The position numbers were made by a program, and so were the translations under genes. Positions 24,341 through 37,300 of a stretch of 64,000 nt of DNA are shown one piece after another. Below the pieces are notes generated by a model, which was not told the origin of the DNA, did not search any database, and saw only the letters and a list, made by a program, of their open reading frames with translations. The stretch comes from Hsuehochloa calcarea (Eukaryota; Streptophyta; Magnoliopsida; Poales; Poaceae), in the NCBI GenBank assembly GCA_036346395.1, contig CM070601.1, positions 5,897,383-5,961,382 on the forward strand, given 5' to 3'. How positions within the stretch are numbered: the first letter of the stretch is position 1; each line of letters starts with the position of its first letter.

Positions 24341-25317
24341 CGCTTACTTGTTATCTATATAGTTACGCACGCAATTATTACATAGTATATAATATATGGG
24401 AAATTGCACAAAAATATAAACAAATATAATCAACGCTTGCCATCTCGAGTAAAATAAAATAAATTGCCGTCGTTGTACCATAAGAATCATCACTGATCCT
24501 GTGTTTACCTGCATTAGTCGGCACCCTAAGTATCGAGACTACCCACACCAACCTAGGTTAACCGGCATCTTGGTTTTTCAAGCAGAGGTGACATTTTGAT
24601 TCGAGGTATTCTATATTCAATATTTCAGCTGGTAGACAATGTCACATATTCTTCAAATACTTAACATACTTTATGCTGTTCCTTGTTGATTGATCTTATT
24701 GGTAACTAGAATCTTATGCTTGATATGAATAATCCAGTTTCAGTCTTAAATCTGCTACTTGTCTTTGCAAATGCTATGTCAACCATGTTGAATTTATTGA
24801 AAAGTTGAATAAATAGTATACTTGTATTCATTAGAAGGTGTAACTGCATTATACAGAAAACTAGAGAGTTAAATCCTCTTCCAAATAGTTCAAGAGGTCC
24901 ATGCATTAAGTAAAATGAATTTATCATTCTAGTATCTCTTGACACAAAGCGGGCAGTTTCCATATTAATTAGTGTGAATTAGGATAAAAGCTAACAACAT
25001 GCATGTCCAAATTAAAACAGGAATGCATAGTCCACATTCAAGGCAACCAAATTCGCCTTACATACTCTTGTACTACACAATAATCTTGTACTACACAAAT
25101 TTGGTGTATTCTGCACTTGTATACTACATATACAAGTATACGAGTATGTGATTCATTGTGCATTCTCGATCATTCAAAGTGCGATACTCTTGTCCAAATT
25201 AGCGCTTGCATTGTAATTTTACTAAAAATATTAAAATCACACGATGTAACATACTAGAATTTCACTTAATCGAACTCATTCCATTCAAATGACTAAAAAC
25301 TGTCAAAACAAAACTAA
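24341..25317. other. AT-rich spacer
   Basis: No gene. It contains repeated CTTGTACTACACAA / TATACTACATATAC words at 25060-25150. It ends at the start of the second copy of the 0.4-kb module. Confidence 0.5.
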
Positions 25318-25759
25318 ACCATTTGAGGGCAAGCACAAAAAACTTTAGTCCTTCCTGATTCAAAACATCATTAATATTATGATGGGTTTTCCAACAAGCA
25401 CACCTAACCTCCTAAAACTAAATCGATCAATAACATATTTTATTGATTCCAATTAGCGCTCTGTTGCAACCCAAAAGTTCCACATCATATTTATCCATAA
25501 AATGTAAAATACCCGAAAGGTGTCCGGAGGGGATGGGAGGACTTACCCGAAAGTGGCGGTGGCGGAGGTGGCCGGGTCTGGAGGCGCCGGGTCGGGAGAG
25601 GAGGGCGCCGTGGCTGAGGCGGCCGGCCTGGGAGGCGTCTGGGGAGGAGGGGCGCCGGTGTCGGAGGAGGAGGGCGTCGGTGGCGAGGTGGCCGGGCCTG
25701 GGAGGCGCCGGGTCGGGGGAGGAGGCGGCGCAGAGGTCGACCGATAGGGTTAGAGCCGA
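25318..25759. repeat. Duplicated 0.4-kb module, copy 2 (abuts LTR C)
   Basis: Same as 8977-9385 but with a longer GC-rich part (about 190 to 220 bp), as expected for a repeat-rich segment. It ends GGTTAGAGCCGA directly before TGATGAGGAC of LTR C. The two copies are about 16.4 kb apart. Confidence 0.75.
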
Positions 25760-26648
25760 TGATGAGGACATCCCTCCTTCTGACACACGTACTACACAAG
25801 ACCCTCCAGATTTGGGTGTTGGACTACAAGGCCCTATGACAAGAGCTAGAGCACGTGACTTAATCTATCGTAAAATCGCTTCTAGGGTGAGTGTATTATT
25901 TGAGAACTCTATGATGTCGCCTAATGGAGATGATTTACTTGTACTGTAAATCTAGGTTTACGACCACTTCAAGAAGGCCTACGACTGGGGTTCAAGAAGA
26001 TCTACGACCACTTCAAGAAGGCCTACGACTGGGCTCAAGAAGGTCCACGACTACCCGCAGGCCACGACCACTTCTAGAAGACCTACGACTGGATGACTGC
26101 TGGGAGCACTCTACGACAGAGAGGCGAGCACAAGACTCGCTGGACACGCCCGTGACTCATCAGACCGACCCTACGACTAGATCAAGGTGTTGCCACCGCT
26201 TTGGAAACTAATAAGACTTTGTAAACGTGACGAGATCGGAGTCCGTGTTGTGTACGCCTCATCCCACTACCAAGACAACCCTAGGTCGACCTCCTCACGC
26301 CCCTATATATATACAAAGAGCGCCATAGTTTAGAGGCGGTTTTTCTTAGATTATTTCGCCATTGCGGTTTAGCGATTATCGGTTTGAGGAACCCCACTTG
26401 TAAACTTCATCCATATCCGCAATACAATTCAGATTGCATCTACCTTGTTCTTGTGAGTTGCTTCGATTGCTTGCAGGAATAATAACCTTCGTGGTAAGGT
26501 CGATCGCGTGCAAGCGTGGTCGATAACGACAAAGCGCGGGTGTAGCGAATTGCGAGGTGAAGATCTGCTGGTCGGAAGCCTCAAAGCGCCAACGCCCTCA
26601 CGATTTAACCAAATCGAACCTATCGGAAGATCGGGCCGTGACCCATCA
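25760..26648 (+). repeat. LTR C
   Basis: 889 bp, TGATGAGGAC...GACCCATCA. It shares with LTR A a lost TAC in the 21-bp repeat (GCAGGCCACGACC against GCAGGCCTACGACC) and the ACCAAGACAACC variant, so A and C are the closest pair at these sites. Confidence 0.9.
26304..26313 (+). promoter_or_regulatory. LTR C TATA box
   Basis: TATATATATA followed by CAAAGAGCGCCATAG, the likely start region of the element's transcript. Confidence 0.55.
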
Positions 26649-27736
26649 AGTGGTATCGAGCTAAGGTTGCCCGTTAGGTAATATCGTTTATCCCCTTTTG
26701 TGAGTTTTGTTCCATCACCTAGAGTCCAGAAAATTGCCCTACAAAAAATTTTTAGATCGTAATTATTCCGCTGTCCAAACCACTTTGTGCCTTCGCAATT
26801 TTGTTTTCAGTTTCGCGTTGTTGAATTCGAGTCCATTGTCGGTGTCTTTGTTCTTTGGTCTAGTCGTCAGAATCTAGTTTCTAGCGTTGAGTCTTTCTGC
26901 TTCGATCATCTAGACACCCCCATACGACCACCTACTCGGATTCGGCTTCTCCACTGGTCTCTGAACGAACGCTCGGTCGGATTCGACCAACCACTCGTGT
27001 CATCACAACCCTATTTATTATCTTGTTGCTATCGGACACCCCACCACCTGGTCGAAAACAATCGACTGGTCGGATTTTTCCCATAGCCAAAGTTCAGAGA
27101 GAGAGAGAGAGAGAGAGTATCTTTTAATTACCTTTTTACCCCTGCTCTCCGGAAAAAGTTTGTGACCTATATATATCCATAGACCCAGAAAAGGGTTTTG
27201 AAGAGTTTTGAGTCAAGGTCACATTCGCAAAAAAAAAAAAAAAAAAAAAGGAAACCCTAGGTTGGGTTTTTGCAGTCAAAAAAAAAAGGAAAAGAAAGAA
27301 AGCAAAGAGTGCAAAAAAAAAAAAAAAGAAGAAAAGAAGAAGGAGTTGCTCTGTGATTTTGGATCCGATTGTGTTTGTATCTACCCTATCCGTCCGTTTG
27401 CTTGAGCTAGTTCTAGTAACGCGTTTGGGCCAAAGAATCGTGATTTAGCATCGTGGACTTTATTCAGCTTTGCTAATCTGATTTCATTATTGCTATTCCT
27501 TGCTACTAAACATTGCCTATCCGAGCTCCACATACTTTCGGTCCTCAGATTGGATCCTCGCATTCGCCTCTGCCGTGGTCGTACATCCCACCTTCTCCGA
27601 TCAGACCACCTGCTGCAATTTGGTAAGAAACTCGTAAGAGCTTGGTAAGACGCTTGAGAGTGTGTGATTCCACCCTCCGACCACCTAATAGTGATAGGGA
27701 TAATACCTTTTTGTTGTCTTTTGTCTCCTACTAACC

Positions 27737-30700
27737 ATGTCAGGTGAAGGATTGGATGCGCAAGATTGTGTTTTGAGGGAAGAGCTCATGACGCTAATGG
27801 ATGAACAACGCACTACCGTTAATGAGGACATCGACGTAAAGCTTCAAGCTACCACGATCACATTACAACGCTCAATCAACGATAGTATTGCGCGCCACTA
27901 CACGCCTCGAAAGAATGGTGAACCGACCACCAAACGTTGGTCGTGGAACCTCATGGTGCAACCCATGACCATGAGTTTGATAATGATAATGAGGTTCACG
28001 ACCACGACGCCTTTGATGCACGATAACGAACCGACTAAACTTCAACCGTCAAGGTATGAGAGGTAACAATGTTCAACAACATAATGCACGTGTTAATGAT
28101 GATCCATATGCTAAAGTTAAGTTCTCTATACCATCTTTATGGTGCTTATGATGCTGAAATATATCTAGATTGGGAGATGACGGAGAACAAAATTGAATGC
28201 TCACTTAGTTCCCAAGTGCATAGAGTTAGCAAGCCACAAGTGAATTTAAAAACTTTGCCATCATTTGGTGGAATAGGTATGCACCGAAGGATTAGCGCCT
28301 ACTACGTGGGATGGTTTAAAGGTTGCTATGCGTAATGATTTGTCCCACCTTCTTTAAACGTGATTTGCGTAATAAATTGCAGCGCTTAAACCAAGGTAAT
28401 AGATCCGTAGAAGAATATTATCGAGCTACAAATTAGCATGTTGCGTTGTGATATTATTGAGGATGAAGAAGGCGCAATAGCACGCTTTTATGGAGGATTA
28501 AGACGTGAAATTCGTGACATAGTGGATTACAAAGAATACGATAGTCCCTAGATTGTTCCAACTTGCATGTTTGGCGTAAAAGGAATTGCAGTGGACGACA
28601 ACAGAGGCCAAGGAACAACTTTGGGAGCATGTCTACACACCACGACCAGATCGGGCAATTCAAAACACCCCACCTTCACCTACACGATCCGCTGCCCCTC
28701 CACGAGTAGGGCGCTCAGCAAAGACTCCGACCACATCACATGCACCCGAGGTAAGTAAAATTACTAGTGTGTGTACCACCAAGAGTTCTTCGTCGGTTGC
28801 TTCCATCGGTCGTACTAATCGGGATTATTTGCCACCGCTGTAAGGGAATGGGACACGCCATGAAGGATCGCCAAGTCACGAGCATACCTTGCCACTACAG
28901 ACGGTGGATATGTAAGTACTAGTGATATTGAGGATGAATATGTACTTGCGGCTAACATTGCGGTGGAGGAGACGAGCAGACAATGATGCCGATGGTGTAG
29001 AGGAGCAAGTAGGCTGCTGTTGACACCGAGTATCATATGAGCCTTGTTGCGCAACGAGTGCTGAGCGCACAAGTGGAGAGAGCGGAGCAAAATCAACTGC
29101 ATAACTTGTTTCAAACCAGATTTCTTGTGAAAGACAGAGCCGCAGAGTCATCATTGATGGAGGGAGTCGCAACAACCTTGCAAGCCCGAGATGGTCGAGA
29201 AGCTTGGCTTGACCACACAACCACACCCACGTCCCTACTACATCCAATGGTTCAATTCGTGTGGTAAGTTAAAGGTAAACAAAGTTGTGAACGTGCAATT
29301 TTCATTTGGTAATTACAAAGATAGTTCGACTTTGATATAGTACCGATGCAAGCATGCTCTTTATTGCTCTAGAGGCCTTGGATATATGACAATGATGTTT
29401 TGCACCATGGTAGAGCTAATACCTACGTTCTTACACAAGGGTAAGAAGATTAAGTTATTGCCTTTGACACCGGTGAGATTTTGAAAGATGAAGAAGAGCG
29501 CTAAAAATGAAAGAAACACCGATAAGCATGATTCGAAAATCAGCAAATAGCAAAACGTGTTTTTCCACCTAAAAGGGAGAAAGTGGCGCCTAGTCCTAAG
29601 TCCGAGGGGATTAAATTGAAGGGATGTGTTATGATTGCCACTAAATCAACTTGCTGAATTTTGTGATAATGAGTTGCCATGCTATGCTTTGATATGCAAA
29701 AATACCTTATATTCGCTTGAGGATATAGCTAGCTCTTTGCCTCCCCGTTGCTAACCTTTGCAGGAGTATGTGGATGTATTCGGTGAGGTACCCCGGGTTA
29801 CCACCTATTCGAGGAATTGAGCATCAAATTGATTTGATCCCAGAGGCGACTTTGCCAAACCGGTACGCATATAGGACCAATCCAGAGGAGACTAAGGAAA
29901 TTCAAATGACAAGTCCAAGATCTTTTGGACCGTGGGTACGTAAGAGAAAGCCTTAGTCCTTGTGCTTTGCTCCATTCTTTTGGTTCCTAAGAAAGACGGT
30001 AGTTGGCGATGTGTGTTGATTGTAGAGCCATTAATAACATTACTATAAGGTATCGCCATCCTATCCCAAGGCTAGACGACATGCTAGATGAATTGAGTGG
30101 TTCTATTATTTTCACAAAGATTGACTTATGGAGTGGTTACCACAGATTAGAATGAAATTAGGAGATGAATGGAAAACCGCTTTTAAAACTAAGTTCGGAT
30201 TATATGAGTGGTTAGTGATGCCTTCGGTCTAACTAATGCACCTAGTACTTTTATGCGCTTGATGAACGAGGTTTTACGCCCTTTCATTGGAAAATTTGTG
30301 GTGGTTTACTTTGATGATATCTTGATTTATAGCAAGTCACATGAGCTACATTTGAATCATATACGTGCTGTTTTTAATGCTTTGAGAGACGACGCTTGTT
30401 TGGTAACCTCGAGAAGTGCACCTTTGCACCGATCGAAGGCGTTTCTTGGATATGTTGTGACACCACGTGGAATTGAGGTGGATGAGACAAAGATTGTAGC
30501 CATCCAAAGTGGCCGACGCCGACCATCGTGTCACAAAGCGAGCTTCCACGGCCTTGCCGGATTCTATCGGCGCTTTGTGCGGATTTCAGACCATTGCCGC
30601 ACCATTGAATGAATTGACAAAGAAAGGAGTGCCTTTCCAATGGGGACTGCGCAAGAGAGGCATTCAACTTGTTGAAAGAGAAGCTCACCCAAGCACCCCT

Positions 30701-32352
30701 ACTCCAACTCCCTGATTTTGGTAAGACTTTTGAGATTGAATGTGACGCTAGCGGGATTGGAATAGGTGGTGTATTGATTCAAGAAGGTAAACCGTTGCAT
30801 ATTTTAGCGAGAAACTAAATGGGCCTAGTTTGAATTATTCCACCTATGACAAAGAATTGTATGCTTTAGTTCGTGTGCTTCAAACTTGGCAACATTATTT
30901 ATGGCCCAAAGAATTTGTTATACATTCTGATCATGAATCGCTAAAACATATTAGAAGTCAAGCTAAACTGAATAAACGACATGCTAATTGGGTAGAATTT
31001 ATTGAGTCGTTTCCATATGTCATAAAGCATAAGAAAGGTAAGGACAATGTGATTGCTGATGCGCTCTCTAGACGTTATACCATGTTATCTCAACTTGACC
31101 ATAAGATTTTGGTTTGGAGGCCATTAAGAGTTTATATGTCACCGATGTGGACTTTAAGGAAGTGCTTGAACATTGTAAAGAAGGGAAGATATGGAATAAC
31201 TATGTGTCAATGATGGTTTGATCTATCGTGCTAACAAGCTATGCGTTCAGCCTAGCTCTGTCGTCTTTTGTTGTTACAGGAGGCACATGGAGGAGGTTTG
31301 ATGGCGCATTTTGGAGCAAAGAAGAGCAGAAGATGTGCTCGCCACCCACTTCTTTTGGCCAAAGATGAGGCGTGATGTCGAGCGCTACATAGCTCGCTGC
31401 ACTACATGCAACAAAGCTAAGTCACGCCTCGCCACATGGACTTTATATGCCTCTTCCTATTCCTAGCGCCCTTGGGAGGATATTTCTATGGATTTTGTTT
31501 TAGGATTGCCTAGGACAAAGAGGGGAGAGATAGTATATTTGTAGTAGTGGATAGATTTTCTAAAATGGCACATTTTATATCTTGTCACAAGAGCGATGAT
31601 GCTACAAACATAGCTGATTTGTTTTTCAGGGAAATCATTCGCTTACATGGAGTGCCCAATACTATTGTCTCGGATCGCGATGCGAAGTTTTTGAGCCACT
31701 TTTGGAGATCACTTTGGAATAAATTGGGGACAAAGTCGCATTGTTTTCACTACGTGTCATCCCCAAACTGATGGACAAACGGAGGTTGTCAACCGCACGT
31801 TATCCACCATGTTGCGGGCTGTTTTAAAAAAGAACTTGAAGATGTGGGAAGAGTGTTTACCGCATATTGAGTTTGCTTACAATCGGTCAGTACACTCCAC
31901 CACCAAGGTAAGTCCGTTTTGTAGTGTATGGTTTTAACCCCGTGTGTCCTATTGATTTACTACCTTTACCAACCTCTGAAAAAATAAATCTAGATGCTAA
32001 GAAGCGCACTTTATTCTCAAATTGCATGAGACCACTAAAGAGAATATAGAGCGTATGGTGAAAAGTATAGGGTTCTTTGGAAATAAAGGTAGGAAAGTTG
32101 TCAAAATAGAACCAGTGATTTAGTTTGGGTTCATTTGAGAAAGGATAGATTTCGGAATTAAGAAAATCAAAGTTGATGCCTAGAGTCTGCAGGACTGCTT
32201 AAGATAATTAAGAAGATAAATGATAATGCATATCGCTTAGAATTACCTGCAGATTTTGGGGTTAGCCCCACATTTAACATTTGATTTGAAACCATACGTG
32301 GGAGAAGAAGATGAACTTGAGTCGAGGACGACTCCAATTCAAGAGGGGAGTA
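27737..32352 (+). pseudogene. gag-pol polyprotein remnant, copy 3
   Basis: Gag begins MSGEGLDAQDCVLREELMTL at 27737 with a plausible ATG and stays open for 109 codons. Further gag pieces run to about 28900. A retropepsin-like IIDGGS/ATSLMEG variant is near 29146. RT is open at 30208-30612 with VVYFDDILIYSKS (YFDD 30307-30318). RNase H and the connection domain are open at 30830-31213 and end in IADALSRRYTM. The integrase zinc site CTTCNKAKS is near 31400, and the integrase core is at 31547-31771 (DRFSKMAHF, then GVPNTIVSDRDAKFLSHFW). Frameshifts separate all of these. A one-base loss just before MCVDC and another in MPFGL are shared with copies 1 and 4. Confidence 0.85.
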
Positions 32353-33246
32353 TGATGAGGACATCCCTCCTTCTGATACACGCACTACACAAGACCCTCC
32401 AGATTTGGGTGTTGGACTACAAGGCCCTATGACAAGAGCTAGAGCACGTGACTTAATCTATCGTAAAATCGCTTCTAGGGTCGAGTGTATTATTTGAGAA
32501 CTCTATGATGTCGCCTAATGGAGATGATTTACTTGTACTGTAAATCTAGGTTTACGACCACTTCAAGAAGGCCTACGATCAGTTCAAGAAGATCTACGAC
32601 CACTTCAAGAAGGCCTACGACCGGTTCAAGAAGGTCCACGACCGGGCCCACAGGCCTACGACCACTTCTAGAAGACCTACGACCGGATGACTGCTGGGAG
32701 CACTCTACGACCAGAGAGGCGAGCACAAGACTCGTTGGACACGGCTGCGTGACTCATCGTGACCACCCCACGACTAGATCAAGGTCTTCACACACCGCTT
32801 TGGAAACTAATAAGACTTTGTAAACGTGACGAGATCGGAGTCCGTGTTGTGTACGCCTCATCCCACTACCGCACAACCCTAGGTCGACCTCCTCACGCCC
32901 CTATATATATACAAAGAGCGCCATAGTTTAGAGGCGGTTTTTCTTAGATTATTTCGCCAATTGCGCTTTTACATTATCGGTTTGAGGAACCCCACTTGTA
33001 AACTTCATCCATATCCGCAATACAATTGATTGCATCTACCTTGTTCTTGTGAGTTGCTTCGATTGCTTGCGTGAATAATAACCTTCGTGGTAAGGTCGAT
33101 CGCGCAAGCGTGGTCGATAACGACAAAGCGTAAGGGTGTAGCGAATTGCGAGGTGAAGATCCGCTGGTCGGAAGCCTCAAAGCGCCAACGCCCTCACGAT
33201 TTAACCAAATCGAACCTATCGGAAGATCGGGCGCCGTGACTCATCA
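32353..33246 (+). repeat. LTR D (shared by copies 3 and 4)
   Basis: 894 bp, TGATGAGGAC...GACTCATCA. Polypurine tract AAGAGGGGAGTA precedes it and a primer-binding region follows it, so it is both the 3' LTR of copy 3 and the 5' LTR of copy 4. The 21-bp repeat is well preserved at 32556-32690. Confidence 0.9.
32902..32911 (+). promoter_or_regulatory. LTR D TATA box
   Basis: TATATATATA after CTCACGCCCC, in register with the other LTRs. Confidence 0.55.
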
Positions 33247-34326
33247 AGTGGTATCGAGCTAAGGTTGCCCGTTAGGTAATATCGTTTATCCCCTTTTTGT
33301 GAGTTTTGTTCCATCACCTAGAGTCCAGAAAATTGCCCTACAAAAATTTTTAGATCGTAATTATTCCGCCGTCCAAACCACTTTGTGCCTTCGCAATTTT
33401 GTTTTCAGTTTCGCGTTGTTGAATTCGAGTCCATTGTCGGTGTCTTTGTTGGCTGGTCTAGTCGTCGTAATCTAGTTTCTAGCGCTGAGTCTTTCTTTGC
33501 TTCGATCATCTAGACACCCCCATACGCACCACCTACTCGGATTCGGCTTCTCCACCTGGTCGGAAACGAACGCTGGTCGGATTCGACCAACCACTCGTGT
33601 CCGTCAACCCTATTTATTATCTTGTTGCTATCGGACACCCCACCACCTGGTCGAAAACAATCGACTGGTCGGATTTTTCCCATAGCCAAAGTTCAGAGAG
33701 AGAGAGAGAGAGAGAGTATCTTTTAATTACCTTTTTCCCCCGGCTCTCGAAAAAGTTTGTGACCTATATATATCCATAGACCCAGAAAAGGGTTTTGAAG
33801 AGTTTTGAGTCAAGGTCACATTCGCAAAAAAAAAAAAAAAAAAAAAAAAGGAAACCCTAGGTTGGGTTTTGCACAAAAAAAAAAAGGAAAAGAAAGAAAG
33901 CAAAGAGTGCAAAAAAAAAAAAGAAGAAAAGAAGAAGGAGTTGCTGTGTGATTTTGGATCCGATTGTGTTTGTATCTACCCTATCAGCCCGTTTGCTTGA
34001 GCTAGTTCTAGGAACGCGTTTGGGCCAAAGAATCGTGATTTAGCATCGTGGACTTTTATTCACTTTGCTAACTGATTTCATTATTGCTATTCCTTGCTAC
34101 TAAACATTGCCTATCCGAGCTCCACATACTTTCGTCCTCGATTGATCCTCGCATTCGCCTCGCGCGTGGTCGTACATCCCACCTTCTCCGATCGGACCAC
34201 TGCCGTAATTTGGTAAGAAACTCATAAGAGCTTGGTAAGACGCTTGAGAGTGTGTGATTCCACCCTCCGACCACCTAATAGTGATAGGGATAATACCTTT
34301 TTGTTGTCTTTTGTCTCCTACTAACC

Positions 34327-37300
34327 ATGTCGTGAAGGATTGATGCGCAAGATTGTGTTTTGAGGAAGAGCTCATGACGCTAATGGATGAACAACGACTA
34401 CCGCTAATGAGGACATCGACGTAAAGCTTCAAGCTACCACGATCACATTACAACGCTCAATCAACGATAGTATTGCGCGCCACTACACGCCTCGAAGAAT
34501 GGTGAACCACCACCAAACGTTGGTCGTGTGGAACCTCATGGTGCAACCCATGACCATGAGTTTGATAATGATAATGAGGTTCACGACCACGACGCCTTTG
34601 ATGCACGACATAACGAAACCGACTAAACTTCAACCGTCAAGGTATGAGAGGTAACAATGTTCAACAACATAATGCACGTGTTAATGATGATCCATATGCT
34701 AAAGTTAAGTTCTCTATACCATCTTTTGCGGGTGCTTATGATGTGAAATATATCTAGATTGGGAGATGACGGTAGAATGTAAATTGAATGCTCACTTAGT
34801 TCCCAAGTGCATAGAGTTAGGCAAGCCACAAGTGAATTTAAAAACTTTGCCATCATTTGGTGGAATAGGTATGCACCAAGGATTAGCGCCTACTACGTGG
34901 GATGGTTTAAAGGTTGCTATGCGTAATGATTTGTCCCACCTTCTTTTAAACGTGATTTGCGTAATAAATTGCAGCGCTTAAACCAAGGTAATAGATCCGT
35001 AGAAGAATATTATCGAGCTACAAATTAGCATGTTGCGCTGTGATATTATTGAGGATGAAGAAGCTGCAATAGCACGCTTTTATGGAGGATTAAGACGTGA
35101 AATTCGTGACATAGTGGATTACAAAGAATACGATAGTGCCCCTAGATTGTTCCAACTTGCATGTTTGGCGAAAAGGAATTGCGTGGACGACAACAGAGGC
35201 CAAGGAACAACTTTGGGAGCATGTCTACACCACGACCGATCACGGGCAATTCAAAACACCCCACCTTGACTACACGACCGCTGCCCCTCCACGAGTAGGC
35301 GCTGCTCAAAGAAGACCTCCGACCACATCACATGCACCCGAGGTAAGTAAAATTACTAGTGTGCGTGTACCACCAAAGTTCTTCTTCGGTTGCTTCCATC
35401 GGTCGTACATCGGGATTATTTGCCACCGCTGTAAGGGAATGGGACACGCCATGAAGGATCGCCAAGTCACGAGCATACCTTGCCACTACAGCACGGTGGA
35501 TATGTAAGTACTAGTGATATTGAGGATGAATATGTACTTGCGGCTAACATTGCGGTGGAGGAGACGAGATGGACAATGATGCCGATGGTGTAGAGGAGCA
35601 AGTAGTCATTGCTGACACCGAGTATCATATGAGCCTTGTTATGCAACGAGTGCCGAGCGCACAAGTGGAGAGAGCGGAGCAAAATCAACGGCATAACTTG
35701 TTTCAAACCAGATTTCTTGTGAAAGACAGAGCTCGCAGAGTCATCATTGATGGAGGAGTCGAACAACCTTGCAAGCTCCGAGATGGTCGAGAAGCTTGGC
35801 TTGACCACACAACCACACCCACGTCCCTACTACATCCAATGGTTCAATTCGTGTGGTAAGTTAAAGGTAAACAAAGTTGTGAATGTGCAATTTTCAATTT
35901 GGTAATTACAAAGATAGTTCGACTTTGATATAGTACCGATGCAAGCATGCTCTTTATTGCTCTCAGAGGCCTTGGATATATGACAATGATGTTTTGCACC
36001 ATGGTAGAGCTAATACCTACTGCTTACACAAGGGTAAGAAGATTAAGTTATTGCCTTTGACACCACCGAGATTTTGAAAGATGAAGAAGAGCGCTAAAAA
36101 TGAAAGAAACACCGATAAGCATGATTCGAAAATCAGCAAGTAGCAAAACGTGTTTTTCCACCTAAAAGGGAGAAAGTGGCGCCTAGTCCTAAGTCCGAGG
36201 GGATTAAATTGAAGGGATGTGTTATGATTGCCACTAAATCAACTTGCTGAATTTTGTGATAATGAGTTGCCATGCTATGCTTTGATATGCAAAAATGCCT
36301 TATATTCGCTTGAGGATATAGCTAGCTCTTTGCCTCCCGCTGTTGCTAACCTTTGCAGGAGTATGTGGATGTATTCAAATGAGGTACCCCTGGATTACCA
36401 CCTATTCGAGGAATTGAGCATCAAATTGATTTGATCCCAGAGCGACTTTGCCAAACTGTCGCATATAGGACCAATCCAGAGGAGACTAAGGAAATTCAAT
36501 GACAAGTCCAAGATCTTTTGGACCGTGGTACGTAAGAGAAAGCCTTAGTCCTTGTCTTTGCTCCAGTTCTTTTGGTTCCTAAGAAAGACGGTAGTTGGCG
36601 ATGTGTGTTGATTGTAGAGCCATTAATAACATTACTATAAGGTATCGTCATCCTATCCCAAGGCTAGACGACATGCTAGATGAATTGAGTGGTTCTATTA
36701 TTTTCACAAAGATTGACTTATGGAGTGGTTACCACCAGATTAGAATGAAATTAGGAGATGAATGGAAAACGCGCTTAAAACTAAGTTCGGATTATATGAG
36801 TGGTTAGTGATGCCTTCGGTCTAACTAATGCACCTAGTACTTTTATGCGATTGATGAACGAGGTTTTACGTCCTTTCATTGAAAAATTTGTGGTGGTTTA
36901 CTTTGATGATATCTTGATTTATAGCAAGTCACATGAGCTACATTTGAATCATATACGTGCTGTTTTTAATGCTTTGAGAGACGCACGTTTGTTTGGTAAC
37001 CTCGAGAAGTGCACCTTTGCACCGATCGAGGCGTTTCTTGGATATGTTGTGACACCACAGGAATTGAGGTGGATGAGACAAAGATTGTAGCCATCCAAAG
37101 CTGGCCGACGCCGACCACTGTGTCACAGATGCGGAGCTTCCACGGCCTTGCTGGATTCTATCGGCGTTTTGTGCGGGATTTCAGCACCATTGCCGCACCA
37201 TTGAATGAATTGACAAAGAAAGGAGTGCCTTTCCAATGGGGACCTGTGCAAGAGAAGGCATTCAACTTGTTGAAAGAGAAGCTCACCCAAGCACCCCTAC

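Larger units (their letters stand above)
25760..33246 (+). mobile_element. Ty3/gypsy retrotransposon, copy 3 (LTR C - internal 3 - LTR D)
   Basis: LTR C 25760-26648, primer-binding region AGTGGTATCGAGC at 26649, leader with (GA)n near 27095 and A-runs near 27230, gag from 27737, pol to 32340, polypurine tract 32341-32352, LTR D 32353-33246. It is the same family as copies 1, 2 and 4. LTR D continues into a fourth internal region. Confidence 0.9.
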
